NCBI GenBank assembly: GCA_017958585.1
Contig: JAGDCK010000060.1
Coordinates: 1 to 29,007 of the forward strand
Direction of reading: 5' to 3'
Length of the DNA stretch: 29,007 nucleotides
From: Lachnospiraceae bacterium
GTDB lineage: Bacteria; Bacillota; Clostridia; Lachnospirales; Lachnospiraceae
Shown here: positions 17,470 through 24,553 of the stretch, in pieces
Layout of the letters: the number at the start of each line of letters is the position of its first letter
Position numbering within the stretch: position 1 is the stretch's first letter
Position numbers and translations under genes: made by a program
Notes under the pieces: model-generated
The model's input: only the letters and a program-made list of their open reading frames with translations
Told to the model about the DNA's origin: nothing
Database searches by the model: none

Positions 17470-18650
17470 TGGCGGTCTTCCAAATATGACAGGTTATTTT
17501 TGATAAGTTCGCATCTCTGGGCGACACAAAGTACGCTCCTGAGGGGGTCTTTGGGAGTATTAAAGGCGTAGTCCAATAGTTTGTCTATTGTGGTAGAGGC
17601 TACGTGAAGTCTTGTGTCGCCGGATGCATAATAAATGAATACTTCATTCTTTTCATTGACGATGGCTCCGTTTGTAAACACCACATTGGAGACATCTCCC
17701 ACTCTTTCTTTACCTAAGGGCACGATCAAAAAGCCTGAAGGTTCGGCAATTAGTTTCCATGGCTCTTTGAGATCAGTCACAAAAGCATAGATGACATACC
17801 TTAATCCTGCTGCGGTGTTCCTTACTCCGTGGGCAATGTGAAGCCACCCTTTCTCTGTCTTTATGGGAGTTGCGCCGGAACCGTTCTTCTCTTCGGTGAT
17901 GGTATGATATTTTCGCTCGCTTACAATGATCTCATCACCGATGATGGGGTTCTCGATATCGTCGCAGAGGGCAAAGCCGATTCCGCCGCCGCTTCCCGTG
18001 TTTATAAAGTCATCCTGTGGGCGTGTAAAGAAAGCGTATTTTCCGTCAATGAACTCAGGATGAAGTACCACATTTCGCTGCTGGGGGGACTTTGTCTTTA
18101 AGTTCGGAAGTCTCTCCCAGGTCTTTAGATCCTTTGTCCTCACAATGCCTGCTGCCGCATTTGCCGCAGAGAGGTTATTCACCGTGGTGTCCTTACTCTC
18201 CGAGCAGAACACTCCGTAGATATATCCGTCCTCATGGCTTGTGAGTCTCATATCATATACATTTGTCTCATTTTTTTCAGTATCGGGCAGTAAGATCGGA
18301 TAATCCCAGAATCTGAATCCGTCCACACCGTTATCGCTCTCTGCCACTGCAAAAAAGCTCTTTCTGTCATTTCCTTCAACTCTGGCAACCAGATAATATT
18401 TTCCGTCCTTGTAGATGGCTCCGGAGTTAAATACAGCATTGACCCCAAGTCTCTCCTCAAAATAGGGATTTGTGGCCTCATTCATGTCATATTTCCAAAA
18501 ATAAGGGATGTGATCTCTTGTGAGGACAGGATTTTCATATCTGTCATAGATACCGTTATAAAAATTCTCGTCAATCCTGTTTTTTCTTGTCACGATGCTT
18601 TCATATTTTTCAATGACCGCATCTCTTTTTTCTTTGAATGTCCTTTCCAT
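17466..18650 (-). CDS. 4-O-beta-D-mannosyl-D-glucose phosphorylase, GH130 subfamily 1
   Basis: Cytosolic enzyme splitting mannosyl-beta-1,4-glucose with phosphate into mannose-1-phosphate and glucose. The 394-residue sequence follows the characterised subfamily 1 enzymes closely: VTRKNR near residue 20, FWKYDMNEATNP, NAVFNSGAIYKDGKYYLVAR, the catalytic acid D133 in NVYDMRLTSHEDG, RPQDDFINTGSGGGIG, AHGVRNTAAGLRY and GDVSNVVF. ATG 18650 has AAAGGAG six bases upstream; the longer frame to 18716 overlaps the epimerase gene and is not preferred. It is the last gene of the phosphorylase/epimerase operon, starting 11 bp after the epimerase stop, and uses the product of that enzyme. No space for a terminator exists before the convergent kinase gene. 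Confidence 0.93.
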   Translation of the reverse strand: MERTFKEKRDAVIEKYESIVTRKNRIDENFYNGIYDRYENPVLTRDHIPYFWKYDMNEATNPYFEERLGVNAVFNSGAIYKDGKYYLVARVEGNDRKSFFAVAESDNGVDGFRFWDYPILLPDTEKNETNVYDMRLTSHEDGYIYGVFCSESKDTTVNNLSAANAAAGIVRTKDLKTWERLPNLKTKSPQQRNVVLHPEFIDGKYAFFTRPQDDFINTGSGGGIGFALCDDIENPIIGDEIIVSERKYHTITEEKNGSGATPIKTEKGWLHIAHGVRNTAAGLRYVIYAFVTDLKEPWKLIAEPSGFLIVPLGKERVGDVSNVVFTNGAIVNEKNEVFIYYASGDTRLHVASTTIDKLLDYAFNTPKDPLRSVLCVAQRCELIKNNLSYLEDRH

Positions 18651-18661
18651 GTGTGTCTCCT

Positions 18662-19831
18662 TTAGTGTATTCTCTCTATTAATTCCATGCACATTCTGCC
18701 GTTGTGATAAGGGCATTTCCAGGGCTCTGTGATGGGCTTTTTCGATGAAGGCTCGTCCTTTTTGTCAAGGTCCCAGAACCACTCGCCTCCGGGTCTTCTG
18801 TCCAGAAAATATTTCTTTATATAGGACCAGATTTCCGCCGTGGCAGTAAGATACCTACCGTCATTTGTCTTTTCATAGGCATTAAGAAATCCCACCATGC
18901 TCTCTGCCTGTATCCACCAGACTCTTGTCTCGTTTACTTCTCCGTTAAAGCACTCGTTTAAGACTTTATTTTTTACAAATGCGGTCCTATATACGTTTTC
19001 TGCCATGGTTAATGTGTAATCGGCAGGTTTAATGCCAAGCACTTTGCAGGCGTGGTCGATAAGCCAGCTTGCCTCGATGTCATGGCCGTAGGAGTACAGA
19101 TCGGCTATGGAATTCATCTTTTCATCGAAAAATACTTCCAGCCTTCCCTCGCTCTCGTTCCAGACCTTTTTCTCAAATATCTCCAATATGTCTTTCAAGG
19201 CATTTCCGACTCTCTCGATATGGCTTACTTCATAGAGATAGCTGTACCCTTCCAAAAGGTGGAGAAGGGTATTCATGGTCTTTTGGGCAAGAAGTCCGTT
19301 TTCTGAGAGCTTTTCGTTGTCGATCTCCTTAAAATCTGCCGTAAAGGCCTCTTTGTATCCGTACTTATCACGGCAGTTTTTTTCTATCAGGTCAAATATG
19401 TCAATTGCAATGTCCAGAGCTTCAACACTTTTAAAGGCATCGTAATATGCCGAGAGGGCATATATTCCGAAGGCCTGATTGTATGTGTGTTTCATGTCCT
19501 CAAGGACCGTGCCGTCACTGTGGATCATCCAGTATAATCCGCCGTTTTTTACATCAAGGCAGCTGTCCTTTAAAAACTCATATGCATGGTCTGCGTATTC
19601 TCTTAACTCGGGCATCTTCATGACCTTTGCTGCCCTTGCAAAAAAGTACAGGATCCTGCTGTTTAAAATAACGCCCTTGGGGGCATCTTTTTTCAGGATC
19701 AGGTCAAAGTCCTTGTATCCGAAAAAACCTCCGTTTACGTTATCCTCCATATCTTCCCAATATGGCAGGATCATATCTTTTAAATTGTCGCTTACTTCCT
19801 GTTTTAAGATTGCACTGTCTACGATTCCCAT
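18662..19831 (-). CDS. Mannobiose/cellobiose 2-epimerase (AGE family)
   Basis: Cytosolic enzyme that epimerises the reducing-end mannose of beta-1,4-mannobiose to glucose, giving mannosylglucose. The 389-residue (alpha/alpha)6-barrel protein is about the size of the Ruminococcus albus enzyme. Expected active-site residues are present: R59 (NSRILYFFARA), H191 (KTMNTLLHLLEGY), H250 (SYGHDIEASWL) and H376 (CPYHNGRMCMEL). WWIQAESMVGF is another family signature. ATG 19831 follows GAGGAG by about ten bases and lies one base after the stop of the upstream phosphorylase. Position between the two phosphorylases argues for mannobiose rather than cellobiose as its natural substrate. Confidence 0.93.
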   Translation of the reverse strand: MGIVDSAILKQEVSDNLKDMILPYWEDMEDNVNGGFFGYKDFDLILKKDAPKGVILNSRILYFFARAAKVMKMPELREYADHAYEFLKDSCLDVKNGGLYWMIHSDGTVLEDMKHTYNQAFGIYALSAYYDAFKSVEALDIAIDIFDLIEKNCRDKYGYKEAFTADFKEIDNEKLSENGLLAQKTMNTLLHLLEGYSYLYEVSHIERVGNALKDILEIFEKKVWNESEGRLEVFFDEKMNSIADLYSYGHDIEASWLIDHACKVLGIKPADYTLTMAENVYRTAFVKNKVLNECFNGEVNETRVWWIQAESMVGFLNAYEKTNDGRYLTATAEIWSYIKKYFLDRRPGGEWFWDLDKKDEPSSKKPITEPWKCPYHNGRMCMELIERIH

Positions 19832-19832
19832 A

Positions 19833-20849
19833 TTATCTGTACTCCTCTTCGTCTCCCGGAAGTAAAAATGAGTTTTCTTTTATGTGATTTATGAGTGTGT
19901 CCGCATCCGTGTAGGCAACTGCAAGATATGTATCCGCAGCGCCATAGTAAACTGCGATCCTTCCTGTCTTTGCATCATAGAGAGTTGAGCAGGGGAATGT
20001 AACGCCGGGCACAAAGCCGCTGACCTCATAATCTTTTTCCGGTGTCAGGATATAGTCCCTTGTCCTGTAGAGCACCTTTGAAGGATTTTCAAGGTCAAGG
20101 AGTGCCGCTCCGATTGAATAAACATAACCGTTGCAGGTACCGTTTACACCATGATAGAGAAGAAGCCACCCCTCGCTTGTCTCAATGGGAACCGCGCCGG
20201 CTCCGATCTTTTTGCCCTGCCACCAGGTGCATCCGCTTGTCATGACTCTTCTGTGGTGACCCCAGTATTCAAGGTCATAGCTCTGGCTGATAAATATATC
20301 GCCGAAGGGTGTGTGCCCGGAATCTGAAGGGCGGCTTAACATCATGTATTTTCCGTCGATCTTTCTGGGGAAGAGCACACCGTTTCTGTTAAAAGGAATA
20401 AATACATTTTCAAGTCTGGTAAAGTGCTCAAAGTCCTCGGTCACACCAAGACCCAGAGTGGGACCGCCAAAGTCAGTGCACCAAACCATATAATATTTAC
20501 CATCAAGTTCCACAAGTCTTGGATCATAAGCATATCCGGGGTCATAGTCGTTTCCTTTCGTGTCTTTCCATTTGATAGCTTCTTCCTCTATAACCCATTT
20601 AAGCCCGTCTTTACTTCTTCCCACATGAAGTCTGGGGATGCCATCCCTGTAATCGGCTCTGAAGATCCCGATAAACTCTCCCTTGTAAGGGAGCACCGCA
20701 CTGTTGTAGATCCTGGCAGCCTTTTCGATGGGGTTCCATCCGATTATTGGATTCTCACTGTGCCTCCACATGATCTCTTTTGATCCTGCAGGCCTGTCCT
20801 GCCATGGAATATTTGTTAATTCATTTCCGATAAGCTGTACTTTACTCAT
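19833..20849 (-). CDS. Beta-1,4-mannooligosaccharide phosphorylase, GH130 subfamily 2
   Basis: Cytosolic enzyme removing terminal mannose from beta-1,4-manno-oligosaccharides as mannose-1-phosphate. The 338-residue sequence contains NPIIGWNP, YNSAVLPYKGEFIGIFRAD, the catalytic acid D109 in AYDPRLVELDGKYY, FPRKIDGKYMMLSRPSDSGH and LYHGVNGTCNGYVYSIGAAL, all typical of the RaMP2-like subfamily. The basic phosphate-site residues (R in FRAD, R in LSRPSD, H in YHGV) are kept. ATG 20849 has AAGGA six bases upstream; the open frame continues to 21014 through the intergenic hairpin and that extension is rejected. First gene of an operon with the epimerase (1-bp gap) and the mannosylglucose phosphorylase. 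Confidence 0.92.
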   Translation of the reverse strand: MSKVQLIGNELTNIPWQDRPAGSKEIMWRHSENPIIGWNPIEKAARIYNSAVLPYKGEFIGIFRADYRDGIPRLHVGRSKDGLKWVIEEEAIKWKDTKGNDYDPGYAYDPRLVELDGKYYMVWCTDFGGPTLGLGVTEDFEHFTRLENVFIPFNRNGVLFPRKIDGKYMMLSRPSDSGHTPFGDIFISQSYDLEYWGHHRRVMTSGCTWWQGKKIGAGAVPIETSEGWLLLYHGVNGTCNGYVYSIGAALLDLENPSKVLYRTRDYILTPEKDYEVSGFVPGVTFPCSTLYDAKTGRIAVYYGAADTYLAVAYTDADTLINHIKENSFLLPGDEEEYR

Positions 20850-20937
20850 AAATTCCTTACCTTTCTGACATATACGAAATTCGTGATACGGAAGAATTTG
20901 GCATAGCTTTGTGGCCGTTTGGTTCCTTGCTATAACT

Positions 20938-20980
20938 AAAACTCCTCCTTGTGCTACTAATTGTAGCAACAGGGAGGAGT
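20938..20980 (-). terminator. Long hairpin downstream of GH26 gene (probable terminator)
   Basis: Arms of 17 and 18 bases, at 20941-20957 and 20963-20980, pair with one bulge and one mismatch around the loop TAATT. On the minus strand the stem ends in GGAGGAGT followed by TTT, a short T-run. It lies about 120 bp after the GH26 stop and about 90 bp before the phosphorylase start, so it probably ends the GH26 transcript at least partly. It could equally be the 5' structure of a plus-strand RNA (see the terminator at 21059). Confidence 0.6.
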
Positions 20981-21058
20981 CAAAAAAATGCCTTCTGTTT
21001 GTGTTTATAAACAATAATTTAGATGTGGATGACTTTTATAAACCCGGTATTTTGGTTT

Positions 21059-21087
21059 GGGCAGATAAGTCGCTGCCCCATTTTTTT
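21059..21087 (+). terminator. Plus-strand intrinsic terminator with no plus-strand gene before it
   Basis: GGGCAG (21059-21064) pairs with CTGCCC (21073-21078) around an 8-base loop; 21081-21087 is T7 followed by ATTT. This is a proper terminator only when read on the plus strand. It could insulate against plus-strand transcription entering the 3' end of the GH26 gene, or end a small plus-strand RNA. Confidence 0.55.
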
Positions 21088-21099
21088 ATTTCGATTGAA

Positions 21100-22560
21100 T
21101 TAAAAATCCGGAAGTTCGTCTCTTATCAGCACATTTGTTGACCAATAGAGATTTTGGATCTCGGAGTTTGAATTATATGAAAATGTAAGCTCCGCCCAGC
21201 TCATCACAAAGCTCCAGTTAGGCTGTTCAGCCAGTTTCTGTGCCGTAGGAAGTTTGTCGCACTCTCCGATGGCGATGAGCTTGTTTCCTGCCACCTGATT
21301 TGCAAGATTGTATTTGTAGCTTGTATATCTGTCTGAGTTGTAGATATCAACCGCAAATATATCCCAATAGTTGTTTCCGGGGTTATAATCGCTCCAGTTA
21401 TATGACAGATCCTGCATATCCCATACCCAGATGAGGTTATCAAGACCCTTTACATTTTCAAGATAATCCTTTGTGAGTCTGAAAAGTGCGGCAGTTCCGT
21501 TTGATCCTGTCCTGCCTGCCCACCAGAACTGACTCTGGTTCATCTCATGGAAAGGTCTGAACAGCACAGGCACGCCATTGTCCTCAAGATACTGAAGATA
21601 ATTTGCATATACATCAAGTCTGGCCTTCCATGCTCTGTTTAATGTACCGCCGTCTCTTATCAGATCATTCCACTGTGAATCAGACAGATGTGAACACACT
21701 CCGCCGTTCCACTGACCAACTTCAGACTGTGTGGGCGGTGTCACATGGAGCATGAGCTGCACGATACATCCGTTGTTCCACTGGATCTTTGCTTCGTTTA
21801 TCATGGTCCATCTGTTTGCCACATCATCCGACGAATACAGGAAATCCCCGCTCCAAAGTCCTGCATACTGACCGGTGATCGCATAAGCCTGATTTGTCTG
21901 CTTTGAAGGATAGGAATTGGGCTCTCTGTTATGGATACCTATAACGGTCTTGGAACCTTTGATGCTATACAGATAATTTAATACATTCTGCTTTGCGGTA
22001 TATGCTGCGGAATGGTTGCCGGAGTTTCCGGAGTTACCTGAATTTCCTGAGCCGTTACCGCTTCCGGATGAACTTCCGTAGATCTCAAATTCGTACACTG
22101 AAAATCCCCACTGTGTCGCTCTGCGAATGCAGTAAAGCTTTACGTATCTTGCACTTACAGGCGTGAAATTAATGGTCTGAGTTCCTCCCGAACTGTTGTA
22201 ATTTGAATAGACAGTAGTCCAGGAATTGTAATCATTTGACACCTGAATCTGATATGATGCCGCATATGCAGCCTCCCATGCGATCTTTACGCTTGACACT
22301 GTAGTGCTCTGCCATAAGTCAATGATCAGATTCTGATTGTCGGCATAGGACGATGCCCATCTGGTATTGCCGTTTGCATCCACTGCATTTGATGCCTGAT
22401 ATGAAGAATTCTCAACGCTTGAAGCCGTTGCTGTCCTCATATATGCTATGTTCTCCGCAGCCTGTGCCTTTATCGGCATTACGGCAAAACCCGAGACAAA
22501 TATTGCTATGGCCCCCACCAAGGCAATTAGTTTACGTGTTACATCTTTCGTAGTTTTCAT
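21100..22560 (-). CDS. Secreted GH26 endo-beta-1,4-mannanase with discoidin-like (F5/8 type C) binding domain
   Basis: Extracellular enzyme of 486 residues. Residues 1-35 are a signal peptide (KDVTRK, hydrophobic core, AQA-A). Residues 36-162 form an F5/8 type C/CBM32-like domain (AVDANGNTRWASSY, LIIDL, ARYVKLYCIRRA, SVYEFEIYG). A linker of NSG repeats spans about 163-184. The catalytic domain (185-486) has the acid/base E339 in RPFHEMNQSQFWW and the nucleophile E433 in AIGECDKLPT, both standard GH26 sites. ATG 22560 follows AAGGAAAAAGG; the frame upstream to 22641 is not used. It follows the right transporter genes by 105 bp. No cell-wall anchor is visible, so it may be released or held by its binding domain. 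Confidence 0.93.
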   Translation of the reverse strand: MKTTKDVTRKLIALVGAIAIFVSGFAVMPIKAQAAENIAYMRTATASSVENSSYQASNAVDANGNTRWASSYADNQNLIIDLWQSTTVSSVKIAWEAAYAASYQIQVSNDYNSWTTVYSNYNSSGGTQTINFTPVSARYVKLYCIRRATQWGFSVYEFEIYGSSSGSGNGSGNSGNSGNSGNHSAAYTAKQNVLNYLYSIKGSKTVIGIHNREPNSYPSKQTNQAYAITGQYAGLWSGDFLYSSDDVANRWTMINEAKIQWNNGCIVQLMLHVTPPTQSEVGQWNGGVCSHLSDSQWNDLIRDGGTLNRAWKARLDVYANYLQYLEDNGVPVLFRPFHEMNQSQFWWAGRTGSNGTAALFRLTKDYLENVKGLDNLIWVWDMQDLSYNWSDYNPGNNYWDIFAVDIYNSDRYTSYKYNLANQVAGNKLIAIGECDKLPTAQKLAEQPNWSFVMSWAELTFSYNSNSEIQNLYWSTNVLIRDELPDF

Positions 22561-22665
22561 ACCCTTTTTCCTTTCTACATATAGTTTTTTGAAAACCCCA
22601 CATAAAATATTAGACATAACACATAAAAAGAACTTATACATTTTTTTGGAAATACATGCATTTTT

Positions 22666-23511
22666 TTAGCCTTTTACCGCTCCTGCCGCTATACCGCTGT
22701 AAATATGCTTCTGACAGAGCAAAAATACTATGAGGGCAGGCGTTAAGGAGATGATAACTCCCGCACATATAAGGTTATATTGATTTCCCATGGGTCCCAC
22801 AAATGTAAAGAGGGACGTGGAAATGGTACGTATCTCCTTACTCATCAGATACAGATTTGCCGCATAATATTCATTGTATACGCTTACACCCTTTAAAATG
22901 CAGCTGGTGATGATGGCAGGCTTTAAAAGGGGCAGGATTATCTGCCAATAAATCCTCTGATAACCCGCTCCGTCTATAAAGGCGGATTCATCCAATGCCA
23001 CGGGAATATTTTCCATAAACTGTATAAAGATATAGATGGATATGACATCCGTTCCACACATCATGATTATATATCCGTAGAGGTGGTTTACCAGATTAAG
23101 GGATGTCATGATCTTGTAAACCGTAACCTGCATTGCAACGGATGGTAAGAGGGATGCTATCAAAAATAAGCTCCTCACAAAAGCATTTCCGCGGAATGCA
23201 AATCTGTTTAACACATAGGCTAACTGTGTACCCAGTATGACGGAGACCGTGAGGACGCATACCATCACTATAAGTGAATTTAAAAAGGCTCTTCCCATGT
23301 TTGCGGTAGTGAATGCCCTGTAAAAATTTTCAAAATTAAGCCAGCTTTTTGGAAGTGCCATGACCGAAGTCGTCCTGTATTCCTCCTCTGTCTTAAAGGC
23401 CGTGATCACACAGGATGCTATGGGTAACAGAGCCAAAAATCCGAAAAATAAAAGTGAAGCATACTGGATCACATTCCATATAAAGCCACCGAAGGTCAAA
23501 TGTTTTTTCAT
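22666..23511 (-). CDS. Sugar ABC transporter permease, CUT1 family, MalG type (second system)
   Basis: Second permease of the right importer, 281 residues with six predicted helices (the first at about 14-37). The EAA loop is at residues 174-194 (DESAFIDGAGYQ...IILP). ATG 23511 has AGGAGG eight bases upstream and overlaps the previous permease stop codon by four bases (ATGA), a translational coupling arrangement. It is related in layout to the permease at 8542-9402 but clearly divergent in sequence, so the two systems are not a recent duplication. Confidence 0.9.
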   Translation of the reverse strand: MKKHLTFGGFIWNVIQYASLLFFGFLALLPIASCVITAFKTEEEYRTTSVMALPKSWLNFENFYRAFTTANMGRAFLNSLIVMVCVLTVSVILGTQLAYVLNRFAFRGNAFVRSLFLIASLLPSVAMQVTVYKIMTSLNLVNHLYGYIIMMCGTDVISIYIFIQFMENIPVALDESAFIDGAGYQRIYWQIILPLLKPAIITSCILKGVSVYNEYYAANLYLMSKEIRTISTSLFTFVGPMGNQYNLICAGVIISLTPALIVFLLCQKHIYSGIAAGAVKG

Positions 23512-24461
23512 GGATTTTTCCTCCTTTTCGAACTGACTTCATCCTGAGAGTCCACATCTTTAAAGACATATTTAAAAAACAGCTTCTGCAGGATCGTGCA
23601 GCCAAAGATTATCATCAAAAGAACCACTGCCATGGCGCTTGCAAGTCCTACCTTCTGACTTACATGGGCGATCTCGTTCATTATGACAAAATATGTTCCC
23701 GTTCCGTTTGAACCGCCTGTTATGACGTAGGGTGGCTCAAAGGCTGACAGAGAACCTGTGATGGACAGTATCACATTAAGGGTCAGGATCGTCTTTATCC
23801 CCGGGATTATGATGTGCTTAAACTGCTCCCATCTGTTTGCTCCGTCCAGTGCCGCAGCCTCGTAGAGATCGGAGTCGACACTCATTATGGCGCCGATAAA
23901 AAGGACCATATTCTGACCAAAATATCTCCAAACGGATGTGGCCACAAGGGACCAGTTGTTTACCGCCTGGTCCTTTAACCAATAGGGGATGTTACTTTCG
24001 TTAACCCCCAAAAATCCAAGGACCGTATCAAGCACAAAGCCTCTTGTATAAAAGAACTTAAAAATAAAGCCGATGGCAATACCGCTTATCAGATATGGGA
24101 AAAACATAAGTCCCTTAAAGAAATTTCCGCCCCTAACCTTGAAACTTAGGATCGTTGCAAAGTAAAGCGCAATGACAAGCTGTACCAGGGCGCCCACGCA
24201 GTAATATAAGCTTAGCTTTAATGCCTTGAAGCAGTCGTCGCGCTTAAACACGTCGATATAATTTTGAAATCCCACAAAAACCCTTTTGTCCGGGGGTGTG
24301 AGATATTTCATTTTGTAAAAACTAAACTGCACCATCTGTCCAAAGGGCAGATATGTAAATACGAATAACAGCAAAAGCGGCAGGACCATAAACGAAAAGC
24401 ATACAAAAAACTGCTGCCCCCTGCGGCTTCGTGCCCACTTTTTCAATTTGAAATCAGACAT
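23508..24461 (-). CDS. Sugar ABC transporter permease, CUT1 family, MalF type (second system)
   Basis: First permease of the right importer, 317 residues. A basic N-terminus (1-16) precedes six predicted helices, the first at about 19-41. The EAA loop is at residues 201-220 (EAAALDGANRWEQF...IIIP). The C-terminus is charged (KDVDSQDEVSSKRRKNP). ATG 24461 follows GAGGT by about five bases. It lies 92 bp after the second binding-protein gene with a hairpin in the gap, and overlaps the next permease by 4 bp. Confidence 0.9.
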   Translation of the reverse strand: MSDFKLKKWARSRRGQQFFVCFSFMVLPLLLLFVFTYLPFGQMVQFSFYKMKYLTPPDKRVFVGFQNYIDVFKRDDCFKALKLSLYYCVGALVQLVIALYFATILSFKVRGGNFFKGLMFFPYLISGIAIGFIFKFFYTRGFVLDTVLGFLGVNESNIPYWLKDQAVNNWSLVATSVWRYFGQNMVLFIGAIMSVDSDLYEAAALDGANRWEQFKHIIIPGIKTILTLNVILSITGSLSAFEPPYVITGGSNGTGTYFVIMNEIAHVSQKVGLASAMAVVLLMIIFGCTILQKLFFKYVFKDVDSQDEVSSKRRKNP

Positions 24462-24500
24462 TTTTTACCTCAAAACATACATCTTTTTTGCAGATTATAT

Positions 24501-24530
24501 AAAAAGGGGGGACGGATACCCATCCCCCAC
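24501..24530 (-). terminator. Hairpin with T-tract between second binding-protein and permease genes (probable attenuator)
   Basis: On the minus strand GGGGGA (24528-24523) pairs with TCCCCC (24512-24507); the flanking AAAAG and CTTTTT can extend the stem past a mismatch, and TTTTTATATAA follows. It lies in the 92-bp gap between the binding-protein stop and the first permease. A second small repeat (GATCA/TGATC, about 24535-24549) is next to it. Position and structure parallel the hairpin at 10293-10326. Confidence 0.65.
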
Positions 24531-24553
24531 TTTTGATCATTTTTTGATCTTAT

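Noticed and set aside
20849..20940. Promoter for the phosphorylase/epimerase operon
   Set aside because: I found TATATG- and TATGCC-like hexamers but none with a believable -35 at proper spacing, so no promoter is claimed; the small repeat ACGAAATTCGT around 20874-20884 is noted without a function.
20850..21014. N-terminal extension of the mannooligosaccharide phosphorylase to 21014
   Set aside because: The extension is encoded across the intergenic hairpin, is not family-like, and a good ribosome binding site precedes ATG 20849.
11803..22667. Shared string ATGCATTTTTTT near 11798 and 22658 as a dispersed repeat
   Set aside because: Both copies are low-complexity T-runs at gene ends with unrelated flanks; chance similarity is sufficient.
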